Below are positions 13,021 through 23,878 of a stretch of DNA of 64,000 bases, in pieces. Numbering within the stretch: the first letter of the stretch is position 1; the number at the start of each line of letters is the position of its first letter. The stretch comes from Paracoccus nototheniae. GTDB lineage: Bacteria; Pseudomonadota; Alphaproteobacteria; Rhodobacterales; Rhodobacteraceae. Below the pieces are notes generated by a model. The model was not told the DNA's origin. It saw only the letters and a program-made list of their open reading frames with translations, and made no database searches. The stretch spans positions 124,001-188,000 of the forward strand of contig NZ_RQRT01000003.1 in the NCBI RefSeq assembly GCF_004335005.1. Direction: 5' to 3'. The position numbers and the translations under genes are program-made.

Positions 13021-13445
13021 TGCCTCGCCCTATCCCGCGGTTCATCCGTCGCCTGACGGAAGCCCCGATTAAGGGTAAGGGCGACTGGATCAGGCGCAGC
13101 CGGCGCGCCCGTGACCTGCTGATCGAGCGGCACGGCTGCCGCCCCATCGATTTCTACGAGATCAGCCAGGATCACGACCCTTCATTGAGCATGAGCAGCC
13201 TCTACCCGCGCAGTTTCGCGCGGCGTTTCAGGGGCAAGCGCATGGACTGGGTCGGGCGAGTGCCGCCCGGCTTTGTCGTGCACAACCCCGGATGCGATTA
13301 TTGGGGGGAAGCGGGCGACGACAGCGATCCGGTCCTGTTGCTGGCTGACTACGAGTTCTGGGCAGCATTCACCGACGAAGATTGGCGGCGGATGAATGCA
13401 GGTGATGACGTCTTGGCAAAAGCCGCAAAGGACACCCCCGAATGA
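13020..13445 (+). CDS. Hypothetical phage protein (141 aa)
   Basis: The ATG at 13020 shares a base with the GapR-like stop (TGATG). A basic first 40 residues (RRLTEAPIKGKGDWIRRSRRARDLLIERHG) precede an acidic, aromatic C-terminal half. No recognised domain. Sits between the GapR-like and excisionase-like genes. Confidence 0.55.
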   Translation: MPRPIPRFIRRLTEAPIKGKGDWIRRSRRARDLLIERHGCRPIDFYEISQDHDPSLSMSSLYPRSFARRFRGKRMDWVGRVPPGFVVHNPGCDYWGEAGDDSDPVLLLADYEFWAAFTDEDWRRMNAGDDVLAKAAKDTPE

Positions 13446-13699
13446 ACGCGCAAACCCCCATCTTCATCCGCCCCGCGCAGGTCCAGTCTCACTATGGCAT
13501 CCACCGCGCCACGCTCTATCGGTGGGCGGCGGCCGGGCACGTCCGAATCCACAAGCGCGGCGCCGCCAGCTTCGTGAACGTCGCCGAGCTCAGCAATTTC
13601 ATCACAGGCAGCCTGGGGGACCAGCTGGGGGACCAGAACGCCGCGCCGGACAATTCTGTAATGAAATCATCGGAGGATGGTGCGGGTAGAGGGACTTGA
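13442..13699 (+). CDS. Excisionase/AlpA-like helix-turn-helix protein, ends inside the tRNA gene
   Basis: 85 residues. Residues 7-55 (IFIRPAQVQSHYGIHRATLYRWAAAGHVRIHKRGAASFVNVAEL) are a MerR/AlpA-type winged helix, as in excisionases. It is the last prophage gene and its final six codons and TGA (13697-13699) lie within the 3' part of tRNA-Leu. The coding end is therefore made by sequence common to phage and tRNA. As an excisionase it would direct prophage excision together with an integrase not seen here. A short Gly-Asp repeat (GDQLGDQ) sits before the end. Confidence 0.65.
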   Translation: MNAQTPIFIRPAQVQSHYGIHRATLYRWAAAGHVRIHKRGAASFVNVAELSNFITGSLGDQLGDQNAAPDNSVMKSSEDGAGRGT

Positions 13700-13762
13700 A
13701 CCCCCACGCCTTGCGGCGCCAGAACCTAAATCTGGTGCGTCTGCCAATTTCGCCATACCCGC
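13678..13762 (-). tRNA. tRNA-Leu (anticodon UAG)
   Basis: Read on the minus strand: acceptor arm GCGGGTA pairs with TACCCGC, discriminator A at 13681 and an encoded CCA at 13680-13678. The anticodon arm is CCAGA-TTTAGGT-TCTGG with anticodon TAG; a long variable arm (GCCGCAAGGC) marks it as a class II tRNA. It decodes CUA and probably other CUN codons. Its 3' end faces the prophage and overlaps the last prophage gene, so it is the probable attachment site; the tRNA is intact. Confidence 0.95.
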
Positions 13763-13810
13763 AGCGGTCCGGTCATTAGCAAATGCCGGATGCGGGGGCC
13801 ATGGGAAAAA

Positions 13811-15849
<2,039 letters not shown>

Positions 15850-15880
15850 TCGCCGGCCCGTCACCCCCAAAATTCCTGCG

Positions 15881-15902
15881 CCCGGCTGCAAGGCCAGCCG
15901 GG
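15881..15902 (+). promoter_or_regulatory. Hairpin in the glnB-glnA spacer
   Basis: CCCGGCTG (15881) and CAGCCGGG (15895) form a perfect 8-bp stem with a 6-base loop, 25 bases before the glnA ATG. No T run follows. It could partially terminate, be an RNA-processing site or stabilise the glnA message, allowing unequal glnB and glnA expression. Confidence 0.45.
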
Positions 15903-15926
15903 TCGCTACCACGAGAGAGGGAAGAG

Positions 15927-17333
15927 ATGAACGTTAAGGATATCCTGAAGTTGATCGAAGAAGAGGACGTCGCCTATCTCGACGTGCGCTTCACCGATCC
16001 CAAGGGCAAGTTGCAGCACGTCACGCTGGACCGCGACCTGATCGACGAGGACTTCTTTGAAGAAGGCTTCATGTTCGACGGCAGCTCGATCGCGGGCTGG
16101 AAGTCGATCGATCAGTCGGACATGAAACTGATGCTCGACCCGACCTCGGCCTATATCGATCCGTTCTATGCCGAAAAGACGATCTGCGTGCATTGCAACG
16201 TGGTCGAGCCCGACACGAACGAACCCTATGCCCGCGACCCGCGCGGCACCGCCGCCAAGGCCGAGGCCTATCTCAAGGCATCGGGCATCGGCGATGTGGC
16301 CTATTTCGGTCCCGAGGCCGAGTTCTTCATCTTTGACGACGTGCGCTATTCGATCACGCCGCAAAAGGTGTCGTTCCAGATCGACGCGGCCGATGCCGCC
16401 TGGAACACCGATACCGAATACGAAATGGGCAATACCGGCCACCGCGCAGCCCATAAGGGCGGCTATTTCCCGGTAAACCCGGTCGATGCGGCGCAGGACA
16501 TCCGGGGCGAGATGCTGTCCACGATGAAGCGCATGGGCATGAAGGTCGACAAGCACCACCACGAGGTTGCCAGCGCGCAGCACGAGCTGGGGCTGATCTT
16601 TGGCGGTCTGGTCGAACAGGCCGACAACATCCAGAAATACAAATACGTCATCCACAACGTCGCCCATGCCTATGGCAAGTCGGTGACCTTCATGCCCAAG
16701 CCCATGAAGGGCGACAACGGGTCGGGGATGCATGTGAACATGTCGATCTGGAAGGACGGCAAGCCGTTGTTCGCAGGTGACAAATATGCAGACTTGTCGC
16801 AAGAGGCGCTGTATTTCATCGGCGGCATCCTCAAGCATGCCAAGGCGTTGAACGCGCTGACCAACCCGGCGACCAACAGCTACAAGCGCCTGATTCCCGG
16901 TTTCGAGGCCCCCGTGCTGCGCGCCTATTCGGCCCGCAACCGGTCCGGCTGCGTCCGCATCCCGTGGACGGAAAGCCCCAAGGCCAAGCGCGTCGAAGCG
17001 CGTTTCCCCGATCCGTCGGCGAACCCTTATCTGTGTTTCTCGGCCCTGCTGATGGCCGGCCTCGACGGGATCAAGAACAAGATCGATCCGGGCCCGGCAT
17101 CCGACAAGGATCTCTACGATCTGCCGCCGGAAGAGCTGGCAGAAATCCCAACCGTTTGCGGTTCCTTGCGCGAAGCGCTGGAAGAACTGGAAAAGGACAT
17201 GGACTTCCTGCTGGCGGGCGACGTGTTCACCCGCGACCAGCTGGAGGGCTATATCGCCCTGAAATGGGAAGAGGTTTATGCCTATGAGCATACCCCGCAT
17301 CCCATCGAATATGCGATGTATTACAGCTGCTGA
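15927..17333 (+). CDS. glnA: Glutamine synthetase, type I
   Basis: 468 residues, the normal GSI-beta length. Visible motifs: the beta-grasp start, [13 protein letters not shown] near residue 48, [11 protein letters not shown] near residue 130 (metal ligands), [16 protein letters not shown] near residue 265 (ATP binding), NRSGCVRIP near residue 340, and the adenylylation loop [11 protein letters not shown] with Tyr397. It makes glutamine from glutamate, ammonia and ATP in the cytosol and is controlled through GlnB and adenylylation. AGAGAGGGAAG precedes the ATG. Confidence 0.97.
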   Translation: MNVKDILKLIEEEDVAYLDVRFTDPKGKLQHVTLDRDLIDEDFFEEGFMFDGSSIAGWKSIDQSDMKLMLDPTSAYIDPFYAEKTICVHCNVVEPDTNEPYARDPRGTAAKAEAYLKASGIGDVAYFGPEAEFFIFDDVRYSITPQKVSFQIDAADAAWNTDTEYEMGNTGHRAAHKGGYFPVNPVDAAQDIRGEMLSTMKRMGMKVDKHHHEVASAQHELGLIFGGLVEQADNIQKYKYVIHNVAHAYGKSVTFMPKPMKGDNGSGMHVNMSIWKDGKPLFAGDKYADLSQEALYFIGGILKHAKALNALTNPATNSYKRLIPGFEAPVLRAYSARNRSGCVRIPWTESPKAKRVEARFPDPSANPYLCFSALLMAGLDGIKNKIDPGPASDKDLYDLPPEELAEIPTVCGSLREALEELEKDMDFLLAGDVFTRDQLEGYIALKWEEVYAYEHTPHPIEYAMYYSC

Positions 17334-17354
17334 TCAGCCTTTGGCGATCTGACA

Positions 17355-17382
17355 GGGGGCGGCCGCAGGGCCGCCCCCTTTT
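17355..17382 (+). terminator. Intrinsic terminator of glnA
   Basis: GGGGGCGGCC (17355) and GGCCGCCCCC (17369) form a 10-bp G/C stem with a 4-base loop and run into TTTT, 22 bases after the glnA stop. Confidence 0.85.
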
Positions 17383-17427
17383 GCATGCGCGCAGGCTGGT
17401 GGCACAGGTCTGGGGGCACAGGTCATG

Positions 17428-17458
17428 AAAAAAGGCCGGGCAGATGCCCGGCCTTTTC
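17428..17458 (-). terminator. Bidirectional terminator at the 3' end of the Old Yellow Enzyme gene
   Basis: AAAGGCCGGGCA (17431) and TGCCCGGCCTTT (17445) form a 12-bp stem. On the minus strand it ends in TTTTTT (17433-17428), serving the gene that stops at 17477; on the plus strand it ends in CTTTT and can back up the glnA terminator. Confidence 0.8.
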
Positions 17459-17476
17459 CTGTGCCATATCGAACGA

Positions 17477-18544
17477 TTATTCGGCAGCGACCTGTTCGGC
17501 GGTCGGATAATCGACATAGCCCTCGGCCCCGCCGCCATAGAAGGTCGAGGCATCATGCGGGTTCAGCGGCAGGCCCTTGCGGAACCGCTCGGGCAGATCG
17601 GGCGTGGCGATGAAATCGCGGCCAAAGGCCACGGCATCGGCCTTGTCGCCTTTCAGCAGGTCGGTCGCGCTGTCGAAGGTCAGGCCTTCATTGGCGATGA
17701 CCGGCCCGCCGAACGCCTCGCGGATGTCGCCCATCAGGCTGTCTTCGCCCAAGTGTTCACGCAGGCACAGGAAGGCCACGCCGCGATCGCGCATCTGGCG
17801 CGCGACATGGGTGAACAAGGCGCGCGGGTCGCTGTCGCCGATATCATGACTGTCGCCGCGCGGGGCCAGATGGACGCCGACGCGATCGGCGCCCCAGACC
17901 CCGATGACCGCATCCGCGATCTCGTTCAGGAACCGCACGCGGTTCTCAATGCTGCCGCCATAGTGGTCGGTGCGGGTATTGCTGCGGTCCTGCAGGAACT
18001 GGTCGATCAGATAGCCGTTCGCGGCATGGATCTCGACCCCGTCAAAGCCTGCGCGGCGGGCATTTTCGGCCCCCTGACGGAAGGCCTCGACCACGCCGGG
18101 GATTTCCTCGGTCGTCAGGGCACGGGGGGTCACATAGTCGCGCATGGGCCGCAGCAGGCTGACATGGCCCGCAGGCTGGATCGACGAGGGCGCCACCGGC
18201 AGCTGACCGCCCAGCAATTGCGGGTCCGAAATGCGCCCGACATGCCACAATTGCAGGAAGATCAACCCGCCGCGTTCATGAACGGCCTGCGTCACCTTGG
18301 ACCATTCGGCGACCTGTTCGTCGTTCCAGATGCCCGGCGTCGCCTCATAGCCCACACCCATCGGGGTGACGCTGGTCGCCTCGGACAGGATCAGACCGGC
18401 GCCGGCGCGCTGGCGGTAATATTCGACCATCAGGTCGTTGGGAATGCGGGCATCGCCCGCGCGGCTGCGCGTCAGGGGCGCCATCACAAGGCGGTTGCGC
18501 AGGGTGACTGCGCCCAAAGGCAAGGGGTCGAACATCGAGGACAT
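17477..18544 (-). CDS. Alkene reductase, Old Yellow Enzyme family
   Basis: 355 residues, FMN-dependent TIM barrel reducing activated C=C bonds or nitro/maleimide compounds with NAD(P)H. Visible: MAPLTRSRA near residue 21 (FMN binding), QLWHVGRISDP near residue 98, HAANGYLIDQFLQDRSNTRTDHYGGSIENR near residue 182 (substrate and FMN contact), and the phosphate-binding C-terminal ANEGLT...AVAFGRDFIATPDL. It resembles NemA/XenB-type enzymes of proteobacteria. Monocistronic with its own terminator; no adjacent TetR regulator. The true substrate is unknown. Confidence 0.9.
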   Translation of the reverse strand: MSSMFDPLPLGAVTLRNRLVMAPLTRSRAGDARIPNDLMVEYYRQRAGAGLILSEATSVTPMGVGYEATPGIWNDEQVAEWSKVTQAVHERGGLIFLQLWHVGRISDPQLLGGQLPVAPSSIQPAGHVSLLRPMRDYVTPRALTTEEIPGVVEAFRQGAENARRAGFDGVEIHAANGYLIDQFLQDRSNTRTDHYGGSIENRVRFLNEIADAVIGVWGADRVGVHLAPRGDSHDIGDSDPRALFTHVARQMRDRGVAFLCLREHLGEDSLMGDIREAFGGPVIANEGLTFDSATDLLKGDKADAVAFGRDFIATPDLPERFRKGLPLNPHDASTFYGGGAEGYVDYPTAEQVAAE

Positions 18545-18731
18545 GGTGCCCTCCTTTCATTGAAGTGATCTGCCGGGCCGTCGCGGGCCCTTGGGTTCAA
18601 ATGTTTGCCGCGCGCCGCGATTTCAAGCCCTTGCCCCGCGCACCGTCACATCGGCGTCAGCGCACCAAAAACATCGCAGATATGGCGGGGTCGTGCTTTC
18701 CAACGACGATATCTGCTATTATTCCTGTGAC

Positions 18732-21497
18732 ATGGATATCCTGCTTCTGACCAGTTTCACCGCCATCCTGTTCCTGCTGATTGCCGCGGCCGAGCCGCTG
18801 GCGGCGCGGCTGTCGATTCCGTTCAGCGTGATGCTGGCGGCGGTGGGCATCCTGATCGGCGGCAGCGCGATCTTTCTGCTGCGGACCGAACTGACCGACA
18901 CGCTGAACCCGGTGGCCGAGGGGATCCTGTCCCTGCCGATCCGGTCCAGCGTGTTCATGTATGTGTTCCTGCCCACCCTGATCTTTCAGGCCACGCTGGA
19001 AATGAACATCCGCCGGATGCTGGATGACTGGGTGCCGATCCTGACGCTGGCGGTGGTCGCGGTGGTCGCGGCGACCCTGACCATCGGCTATGCCCTGTCA
19101 TGGATCGGCGGGCTGCCCTTGATGGTGGGCCTGCTGATCGGGGCGATCGTGTCGACGACCGATCCCTCGGCCGTGGTCAGCATCTTTCGCAGCCTGTCGG
19201 CCCCCAAGCGTCTGGCCCGCATCGTCGAGGGCGAAAGCCTGCTGAACGACGCCGCCGCCATCGCCTTGTTCGGCCTGTTCATGAGCTATGTGATGCTGGG
19301 TGTGCCGAACCCCAGTCTGGCCGAGGCTTTGGGCCAGTTTCCGGGCCTGATCCTGGGCGGCGTGGTGGCGGGCTGGCTGGTGGCGCGGGTCGCGCTGATG
19401 CTGATGGGCCTGTTTTCGCAATTCGAGACGGCGCAGATCTCGGTCTCGGTCGCGGTGCCCTATCTGGCCTATATCGGGGCGGAACAGGTGCTGGGCGCCT
19501 CGGGGGTGATCGCGGTCGTGATGGCGGGGCTGGTCCTGAATTTCATGGGACCGGGGCGGTTGGCCCCGGCCTTCTGGGTCAACCTGCGCGAGATCTGGGG
19601 CCTTCTGGCGCATTGGGCGGGCGCGCTGATCTTTATTCTGGCCGCCCTGCTGATCCCGCGTCTGCTGGGCGAGGTTCGGCTGAACGATCTGTTCCTGATC
19701 TTTGTCGTCGTCGTGGCGGCCTTTGTCGCGCGGGCGCTGATCCTGTTCGTGCTGCTGCCGGTGCTGACCGGTCTGCGCCTGTCGCCCAAGATCAAGCGCC
19801 CCTACCGGATCGCGATCATGTGGGGGGGCTTGCGCGGCGCAGTCACGCTGGCGCTGGCGCTGGCGGTCACCGAAAGCCTGCGGGTGCCGGTGGAAACCAA
19901 GCGGGTGGTGGGAATTCTGGCCACCGGGTTCACGCTGTTCACGCTGATCGTGCAGGGCACGACGCTGCGCAGCGTGATCGGCCTGCTGGGTCTGGACAAG
20001 CTGTCGCCGCTGGACCGCGCTCTGTCCAATCAGGTCGTCGCCGTCGCCCTGCAGACGGTGCGCGAAGGTGTGGCGACCGCGACCGAGAATTACGACCTGA
20101 CCCGCGAAACCGTCCGGTCCGAGGCGAAACGCTTTGGCGTCCGGCTGGATGAGGCCGTCGAACGCGCCGAGGCCGAGGACAATGCCGAGATCCTGGATCG
20201 TGACCGCATCACCCTTGGCCTGATCGCGCTTGCGGGCCATGAACGAGAGGTGATCCTGCAGCGGTTCCGCGAACGCGCCATCTCGGCCCGGCTGTCGGAA
20301 CAGGCGCTGTTCGATGCCGACCGGCTGATCGAGGGCGCACGGTCCGGCGGGCGCACCGGCTATCAGCGGGCGGCGCGGTCCAGCCTGCGTTACGGCCCGG
20401 CCTTCCGCTTTGCCGCCTTTTTGCGCAACCGGCTTGGCCTGTCGGGGACGCTGGCGCGGATGACCGCCGACCGGTTCGAGATGCTGTTGGCCAAGCGATT
20501 GATCCTGCGCGATCTTCACCGCTTTATCGACCGCCGCATCCGCCGCATTCATGGCAGGCGTGTGGCGGAACTGCTGCATGAACTGCTGAACCGCCGGATC
20601 GAGGCCGTCGAGACCGCGCTGGAGGGTCTGCGCCTGCAATATCCCGGCTATGCCGAGGAACTGGAACGCCGCTTCATCCGCCGCACCGCCCTGCGGCTGG
20701 AGGAACGTGAATATGCCGCCATGCACGAAGACGGGCTGATCGGCTCCGAGGTTCACACCCAGCTGATGGAGGATGTGACCCGCAGGCGCCAGCAGACCGA
20801 AGGCCGCCCGCCGCTGGATCTGGCCCTGCGCAAGAACGAGCTGGTGCGGCAATTCTCGCTGTTCGCCGATCTGGACGAGGCCGAGCTGAAACGCCTTGGC
20901 CGCGAGGTGCGCACCCGCTATGTCAATGCCGACCATGTGATCACGCGCAAGGACACGCCTGCGCGGTCGGTGTTCTTCGTGGCCTCGGGCGCCGTCGAAC
21001 AAGAGGTCGCGGGCCAGACCACGCGACTTGGCCGCGGCGAGATGTTCGGCCAGATGGGCGTCCTGACCACCCGCCTGCGCCGGACCGAGGTGCGCGCGAT
21101 CACGCCGACCAGCCTTCTGGTGTTGGACGAGCCGGGGTTCCGGCGGCTGCTGAAACGATCCGCCGCGCTGCGGCAGGCGGTGCGCGACAGCGTGCAGGGC
21201 AAGGCTTTGGCGGGCGACGTGCTGACCATGCCGGAACTGCAGGTCGATGCCCCGGCGGTCGGTGACGCCCAGCCCCGCAAGGCGCCAAAGCCCGGACGCA
21301 TCCCGCAGCCCGCCCCGGATGATGCGCCTGTCGCGGATCTGCCCACGGCGCCCCAAGGCGTTGTCACCGATCTGCCCGCCGCGCCGGTCGATACCGTTCC
21401 CAAGACCCCGGCGCCCGATCCGGCGGCGGATGGCCACGACACGGACGACGACGCGCCCCGCGCCAAGGCGCTTGGCGGGGCGGGGGACAGCCGCTAG
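18732..21497 (+). CDS. CPA1-type cation/proton antiporter with C-terminal cNMP-binding domain
   Basis: 921 residues from the ATG at 18732 (MDILLLTSFTAILFLL). About 12 membrane helices fill residues 1-420. The transport core is visible as TDPSAVVSIFRSL and ESLLNDAAAIALF, the ion-binding Asp and ND motif of NhaP/CPA1 antiporters. A long cytosolic, Arg-rich helical region (430-730) is followed by a cyclic-nucleotide-binding-like domain (about 765-850, GEMFGQMGVLTTRLRRTEVRA) and a Pro/Asp-rich tail. It probably exchanges Na+ or K+ for H+ and may be gated by a nucleotide ligand. An upstream in-frame extension is rejected. Confidence 0.85.
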   Translation: MDILLLTSFTAILFLLIAAAEPLAARLSIPFSVMLAAVGILIGGSAIFLLRTELTDTLNPVAEGILSLPIRSSVFMYVFLPTLIFQATLEMNIRRMLDDWVPILTLAVVAVVAATLTIGYALSWIGGLPLMVGLLIGAIVSTTDPSAVVSIFRSLSAPKRLARIVEGESLLNDAAAIALFGLFMSYVMLGVPNPSLAEALGQFPGLILGGVVAGWLVARVALMLMGLFSQFETAQISVSVAVPYLAYIGAEQVLGASGVIAVVMAGLVLNFMGPGRLAPAFWVNLREIWGLLAHWAGALIFILAALLIPRLLGEVRLNDLFLIFVVVVAAFVARALILFVLLPVLTGLRLSPKIKRPYRIAIMWGGLRGAVTLALALAVTESLRVPVETKRVVGILATGFTLFTLIVQGTTLRSVIGLLGLDKLSPLDRALSNQVVAVALQTVREGVATATENYDLTRETVRSEAKRFGVRLDEAVERAEAEDNAEILDRDRITLGLIALAGHEREVILQRFRERAISARLSEQALFDADRLIEGARSGGRTGYQRAARSSLRYGPAFRFAAFLRNRLGLSGTLARMTADRFEMLLAKRLILRDLHRFIDRRIRRIHGRRVAELLHELLNRRIEAVETALEGLRLQYPGYAEELERRFIRRTALRLEEREYAAMHEDGLIGSEVHTQLMEDVTRRRQQTEGRPPLDLALRKNELVRQFSLFADLDEAELKRLGREVRTRYVNADHVITRKDTPARSVFFVASGAVEQEVAGQTTRLGRGEMFGQMGVLTTRLRRTEVRAITPTSLLVLDEPGFRRLLKRSAALRQAVRDSVQGKALAGDVLTMPELQVDAPAVGDAQPRKAPKPGRIPQPAPDDAPVADLPTAPQGVVTDLPAAPVDTVPKTPAPDPAADGHDTDDDAPRAKALGGAGDSR

Positions 21498-21533
21498 ACA
21501 GGCGATCCACGACATGACGACAGGGGCCCTGAC

Positions 21534-23867
21534 ATGACCGCCGCCACCCAGCCCGCCCAAAGCGCGACCCAGACCGCCACCCGCATCGCCCGCCAGATCG
21601 CCACCGAAATCGGCGCCAGTCCCGCGCAGGTCGATGCCGCCGCAGGGCTGCTGGACGGGGGCGCGACGGTGCCCTTTGTCGCGCGCTATCGCAAAGAGGT
21701 GACCGGGGGCCTGGACGACACGCAGCTGCGCCTGCTGGCCGAACGCCTGTCCTATCTGCGAGAGATGGAGGCCCGGCGCGCGGCGATTTTGGGATCGATC
21801 CGCGATCAGGGCAAGCTGACCGACGATCTGGCCCGCCGGATCGCCGGGGCCGGGACCAAGGCCGCGCTGGAAGATATGTATCTGCCCTTCAAGCCCAAGC
21901 GCCGCACCAAGGCGATGATCGCCCGCGAAAACGGGCTGGAGCCGCTGCTGCGCGCCATTCAGTCGGACCCCTCGCGCGATCCCGCCACGCTGGCCCCCGC
22001 CTATGTCACCGGCGCCATCGAGACGCCGAAAGCCGTGCTGGAAGGCGCGCGCGACATTCTGGTCGAAGAACTGTCCGAGGATGCCCGCCTGCTGGGCTCC
22101 TTGCGCGATTTCATGCGGCGCGAGGCCTTCATCTCGGCCCGCGTCGTGGCGGGCAAGGAAGAGGCGGGCGCCAAGTTCAGCGATTATTTCGACCACCGCG
22201 AGGCCTGGTCGGGCATTCCCGGCCACCGCGCCCTGGCCATCCTGCGCGCCGCCAAGGAAGAGGTGGTGACCATCGACATCTCTCCCGATCCCGACACGGG
22301 GGCGGCGCGGGCCGAGAGGATCGTGGCGCAGGCTTTGGGCACCATCGGGCAGGGACCGGGGGCCGACTGGCTGCGCGGCGTGGCGGGCTGGTGCTGGCGG
22401 GTGCGGCTGTCGAATACCATGTATATCGACCTGCTGACCGATCTGCGCGCCCGCGCCCATGCCGAGGCGATCACCGTTTTTGCCCGCAACCTGCGCGATC
22501 TGCTGCTGGCCGCGCCTGCCGGGCCGCGCGCCACGTTGGGCCTTGATCCGGGCATCCGCACCGGCTGCAAGATCGCCGTGGTGGACCCGACCGGCAAGCT
22601 GCTGGACACGGCCACCATCTATCCCTTTCAGCCCAAGAACGATCTGCGCGGGTCCGAGGCCACGCTGCTGGCGCTGATCGCCAGAAATGGCGTCGATCTG
22701 ATCGCGATCGGCAATGGCACCGCCAGCCGCGAAAGCGAACGGCTGGTCGGCGATGTGCTGAAACGGCTGCCCAAGGGCGTGAAGGTGCCGACCAAGGTGA
22801 TCGTCTCCGAGGCGGGCGCCTCGGTCTATTCCGCCTCGGAACTGGCGGCGAAAGAGTTTCCGGGTCTGGACGTGTCCTTGCGCGGCGCCGTGTCGATCGC
22901 GCGGCGGCTGCAGGATCCGCTGGCCGAACTGGTCAAGGTGCCCGCCGGGTCCATCGGCGTGGGTCAGTACCAGCATGACGTGGACCAGCGCCAACTGGCG
23001 AAATCGCTGGAGGCCGTGGTCGAGGATGCGGTGAACGCCGTGGGCGTCGATCTGAACACCGCTTCGGTGCCGCTGCTGGCCCATGTGGCGGGGCTGGGGC
23101 CGTCGCTGGCGCAGGCCATCGTCGCGCATCGCGATCAGGCGGGCGCCTTCCGGTCGCGGGCGGCGCTGAAGAAGGTCGCCGGTCTGGGGCCGCGCGCCTT
23201 TCAGCAATGCGCGGGCTTTCTGCGCATTCGCGACGGGGACGAACCGCTGGACGCATCATCCGTCCACCCCGAGGCTTATGGCGTGGCGCGGCGCATCGTG
23301 TCGGCCTGCGGGCGCGATCTGCGCGCGGTGATGGGCGATGCCGGGGCGCTGAAGGATCTGCGCGCCGAAGATTTCGTGACCGGCGATTTCGGCCTGCCCA
23401 CGGTGCGCGACATCCTGTCCGAACTGGAAAAGCCCGGCCGCGATCCGCGCCCCGGTTTCGTCACCGCAAGTTTTGCGGATGGCATCGAGGATATCAAGGA
23501 TCTGCGCCCCGGCATGTCGCTGGAAGGGACGGTCACGAATGTCGCGGCCTTTGGCGCCTTCGTCGATATCGGCGTGCATCAGGACGGGCTGGTTCATGTC
23601 AGCCAGCTGGCCGACCGCTTCGTGAAAGACCCGCACGAGGTCGTCAAGGCGGGCGATGTGGTCCGCGTCCGCGTGACCGAGGTCGACGTGCCAAGGAAGC
23701 GCATCGGCCTGACCATGCGCAAGGACAATGCCGACAGCCCCCGCGAGGCAGCCCCCCGCAAGGATGGGGCGCCCAAGGCCCCGCACGCGGCGCAGGCCGC
23801 ACCCAAGGGGGCGTCGGGGCAGGGCGCCTTCGGCTCGGCTCTGGCCGATGCGCTGCGCAAACGATAG
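21534..23867 (+). CDS. tex: Tex-family RNA-binding protein
   Basis: 777 residues, full family length. N-terminal Tex helical domain, YqgF-like domain (LGLDPGIRTGCKIAVVDPTGKLL near residue 340), helix-hairpin-helix repeats (LLAHVAGLGPSLAQAIVAHR, then KKVAGLGPRAFQQCAGFLRI) and an S1 RNA-binding domain (residues about 655-725, GTVTNVAAFGAFVDIGVHQDGLVH). Tex is a conserved nucleic-acid-binding protein associated with transcription. A low-complexity Ala/Pro/Lys tail ends the protein. It starts 36 bases after the antiporter gene. Confidence 0.93.
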   Translation: MTAATQPAQSATQTATRIARQIATEIGASPAQVDAAAGLLDGGATVPFVARYRKEVTGGLDDTQLRLLAERLSYLREMEARRAAILGSIRDQGKLTDDLARRIAGAGTKAALEDMYLPFKPKRRTKAMIARENGLEPLLRAIQSDPSRDPATLAPAYVTGAIETPKAVLEGARDILVEELSEDARLLGSLRDFMRREAFISARVVAGKEEAGAKFSDYFDHREAWSGIPGHRALAILRAAKEEVVTIDISPDPDTGAARAERIVAQALGTIGQGPGADWLRGVAGWCWRVRLSNTMYIDLLTDLRARAHAEAITVFARNLRDLLLAAPAGPRATLGLDPGIRTGCKIAVVDPTGKLLDTATIYPFQPKNDLRGSEATLLALIARNGVDLIAIGNGTASRESERLVGDVLKRLPKGVKVPTKVIVSEAGASVYSASELAAKEFPGLDVSLRGAVSIARRLQDPLAELVKVPAGSIGVGQYQHDVDQRQLAKSLEAVVEDAVNAVGVDLNTASVPLLAHVAGLGPSLAQAIVAHRDQAGAFRSRAALKKVAGLGPRAFQQCAGFLRIRDGDEPLDASSVHPEAYGVARRIVSACGRDLRAVMGDAGALKDLRAEDFVTGDFGLPTVRDILSELEKPGRDPRPGFVTASFADGIEDIKDLRPGMSLEGTVTNVAAFGAFVDIGVHQDGLVHVSQLADRFVKDPHEVVKAGDVVRVRVTEVDVPRKRIGLTMRKDNADSPREAAPRKDGAPKAPHAAQAAPKGASGQGAFGSALADALRKR

Positions 23868-23878
23868 GGAGCGCGACC

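Larger units (their letters stand above)
1..13699. mobile_element. Prophage, right arm (left end outside the window)
   Basis: The region holds an HNH endonuclease, RusA-like resolvase, two methyltransferase-like proteins, replication initiator, CII-like, Cro-like and repressor proteins, and many unknown genes of 50-140 codons packed with 1-4 bp overlaps. This layout is typical of a temperate siphophage genome. It ends at the 3' end of a tRNA-Leu gene, a common phage attachment target, and ordinary housekeeping genes start directly beyond. No integrase, terminase, portal or tail gene is visible, so the rest must lie left of base 1 or have been lost. The exact attachment core is not determined because the other end is not in view. 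Confidence 0.88.

Noticed and set aside
18591..18731. N-terminal extension of the antiporter by about 47 residues
   Set aside because: The added part is Arg/His/Cys-rich and unlike the family; the ATG at 18732 begins directly with the first membrane helix.
19098..23207. Very long open frame (over 1,300 codons) antisense to the antiporter and tex genes
   Set aside because: GC-rich coding DNA often leaves an antisense frame open. The translation is rich in Arg, Gln, His and Pro with no domain, while the plus strand has clear family motifs throughout.
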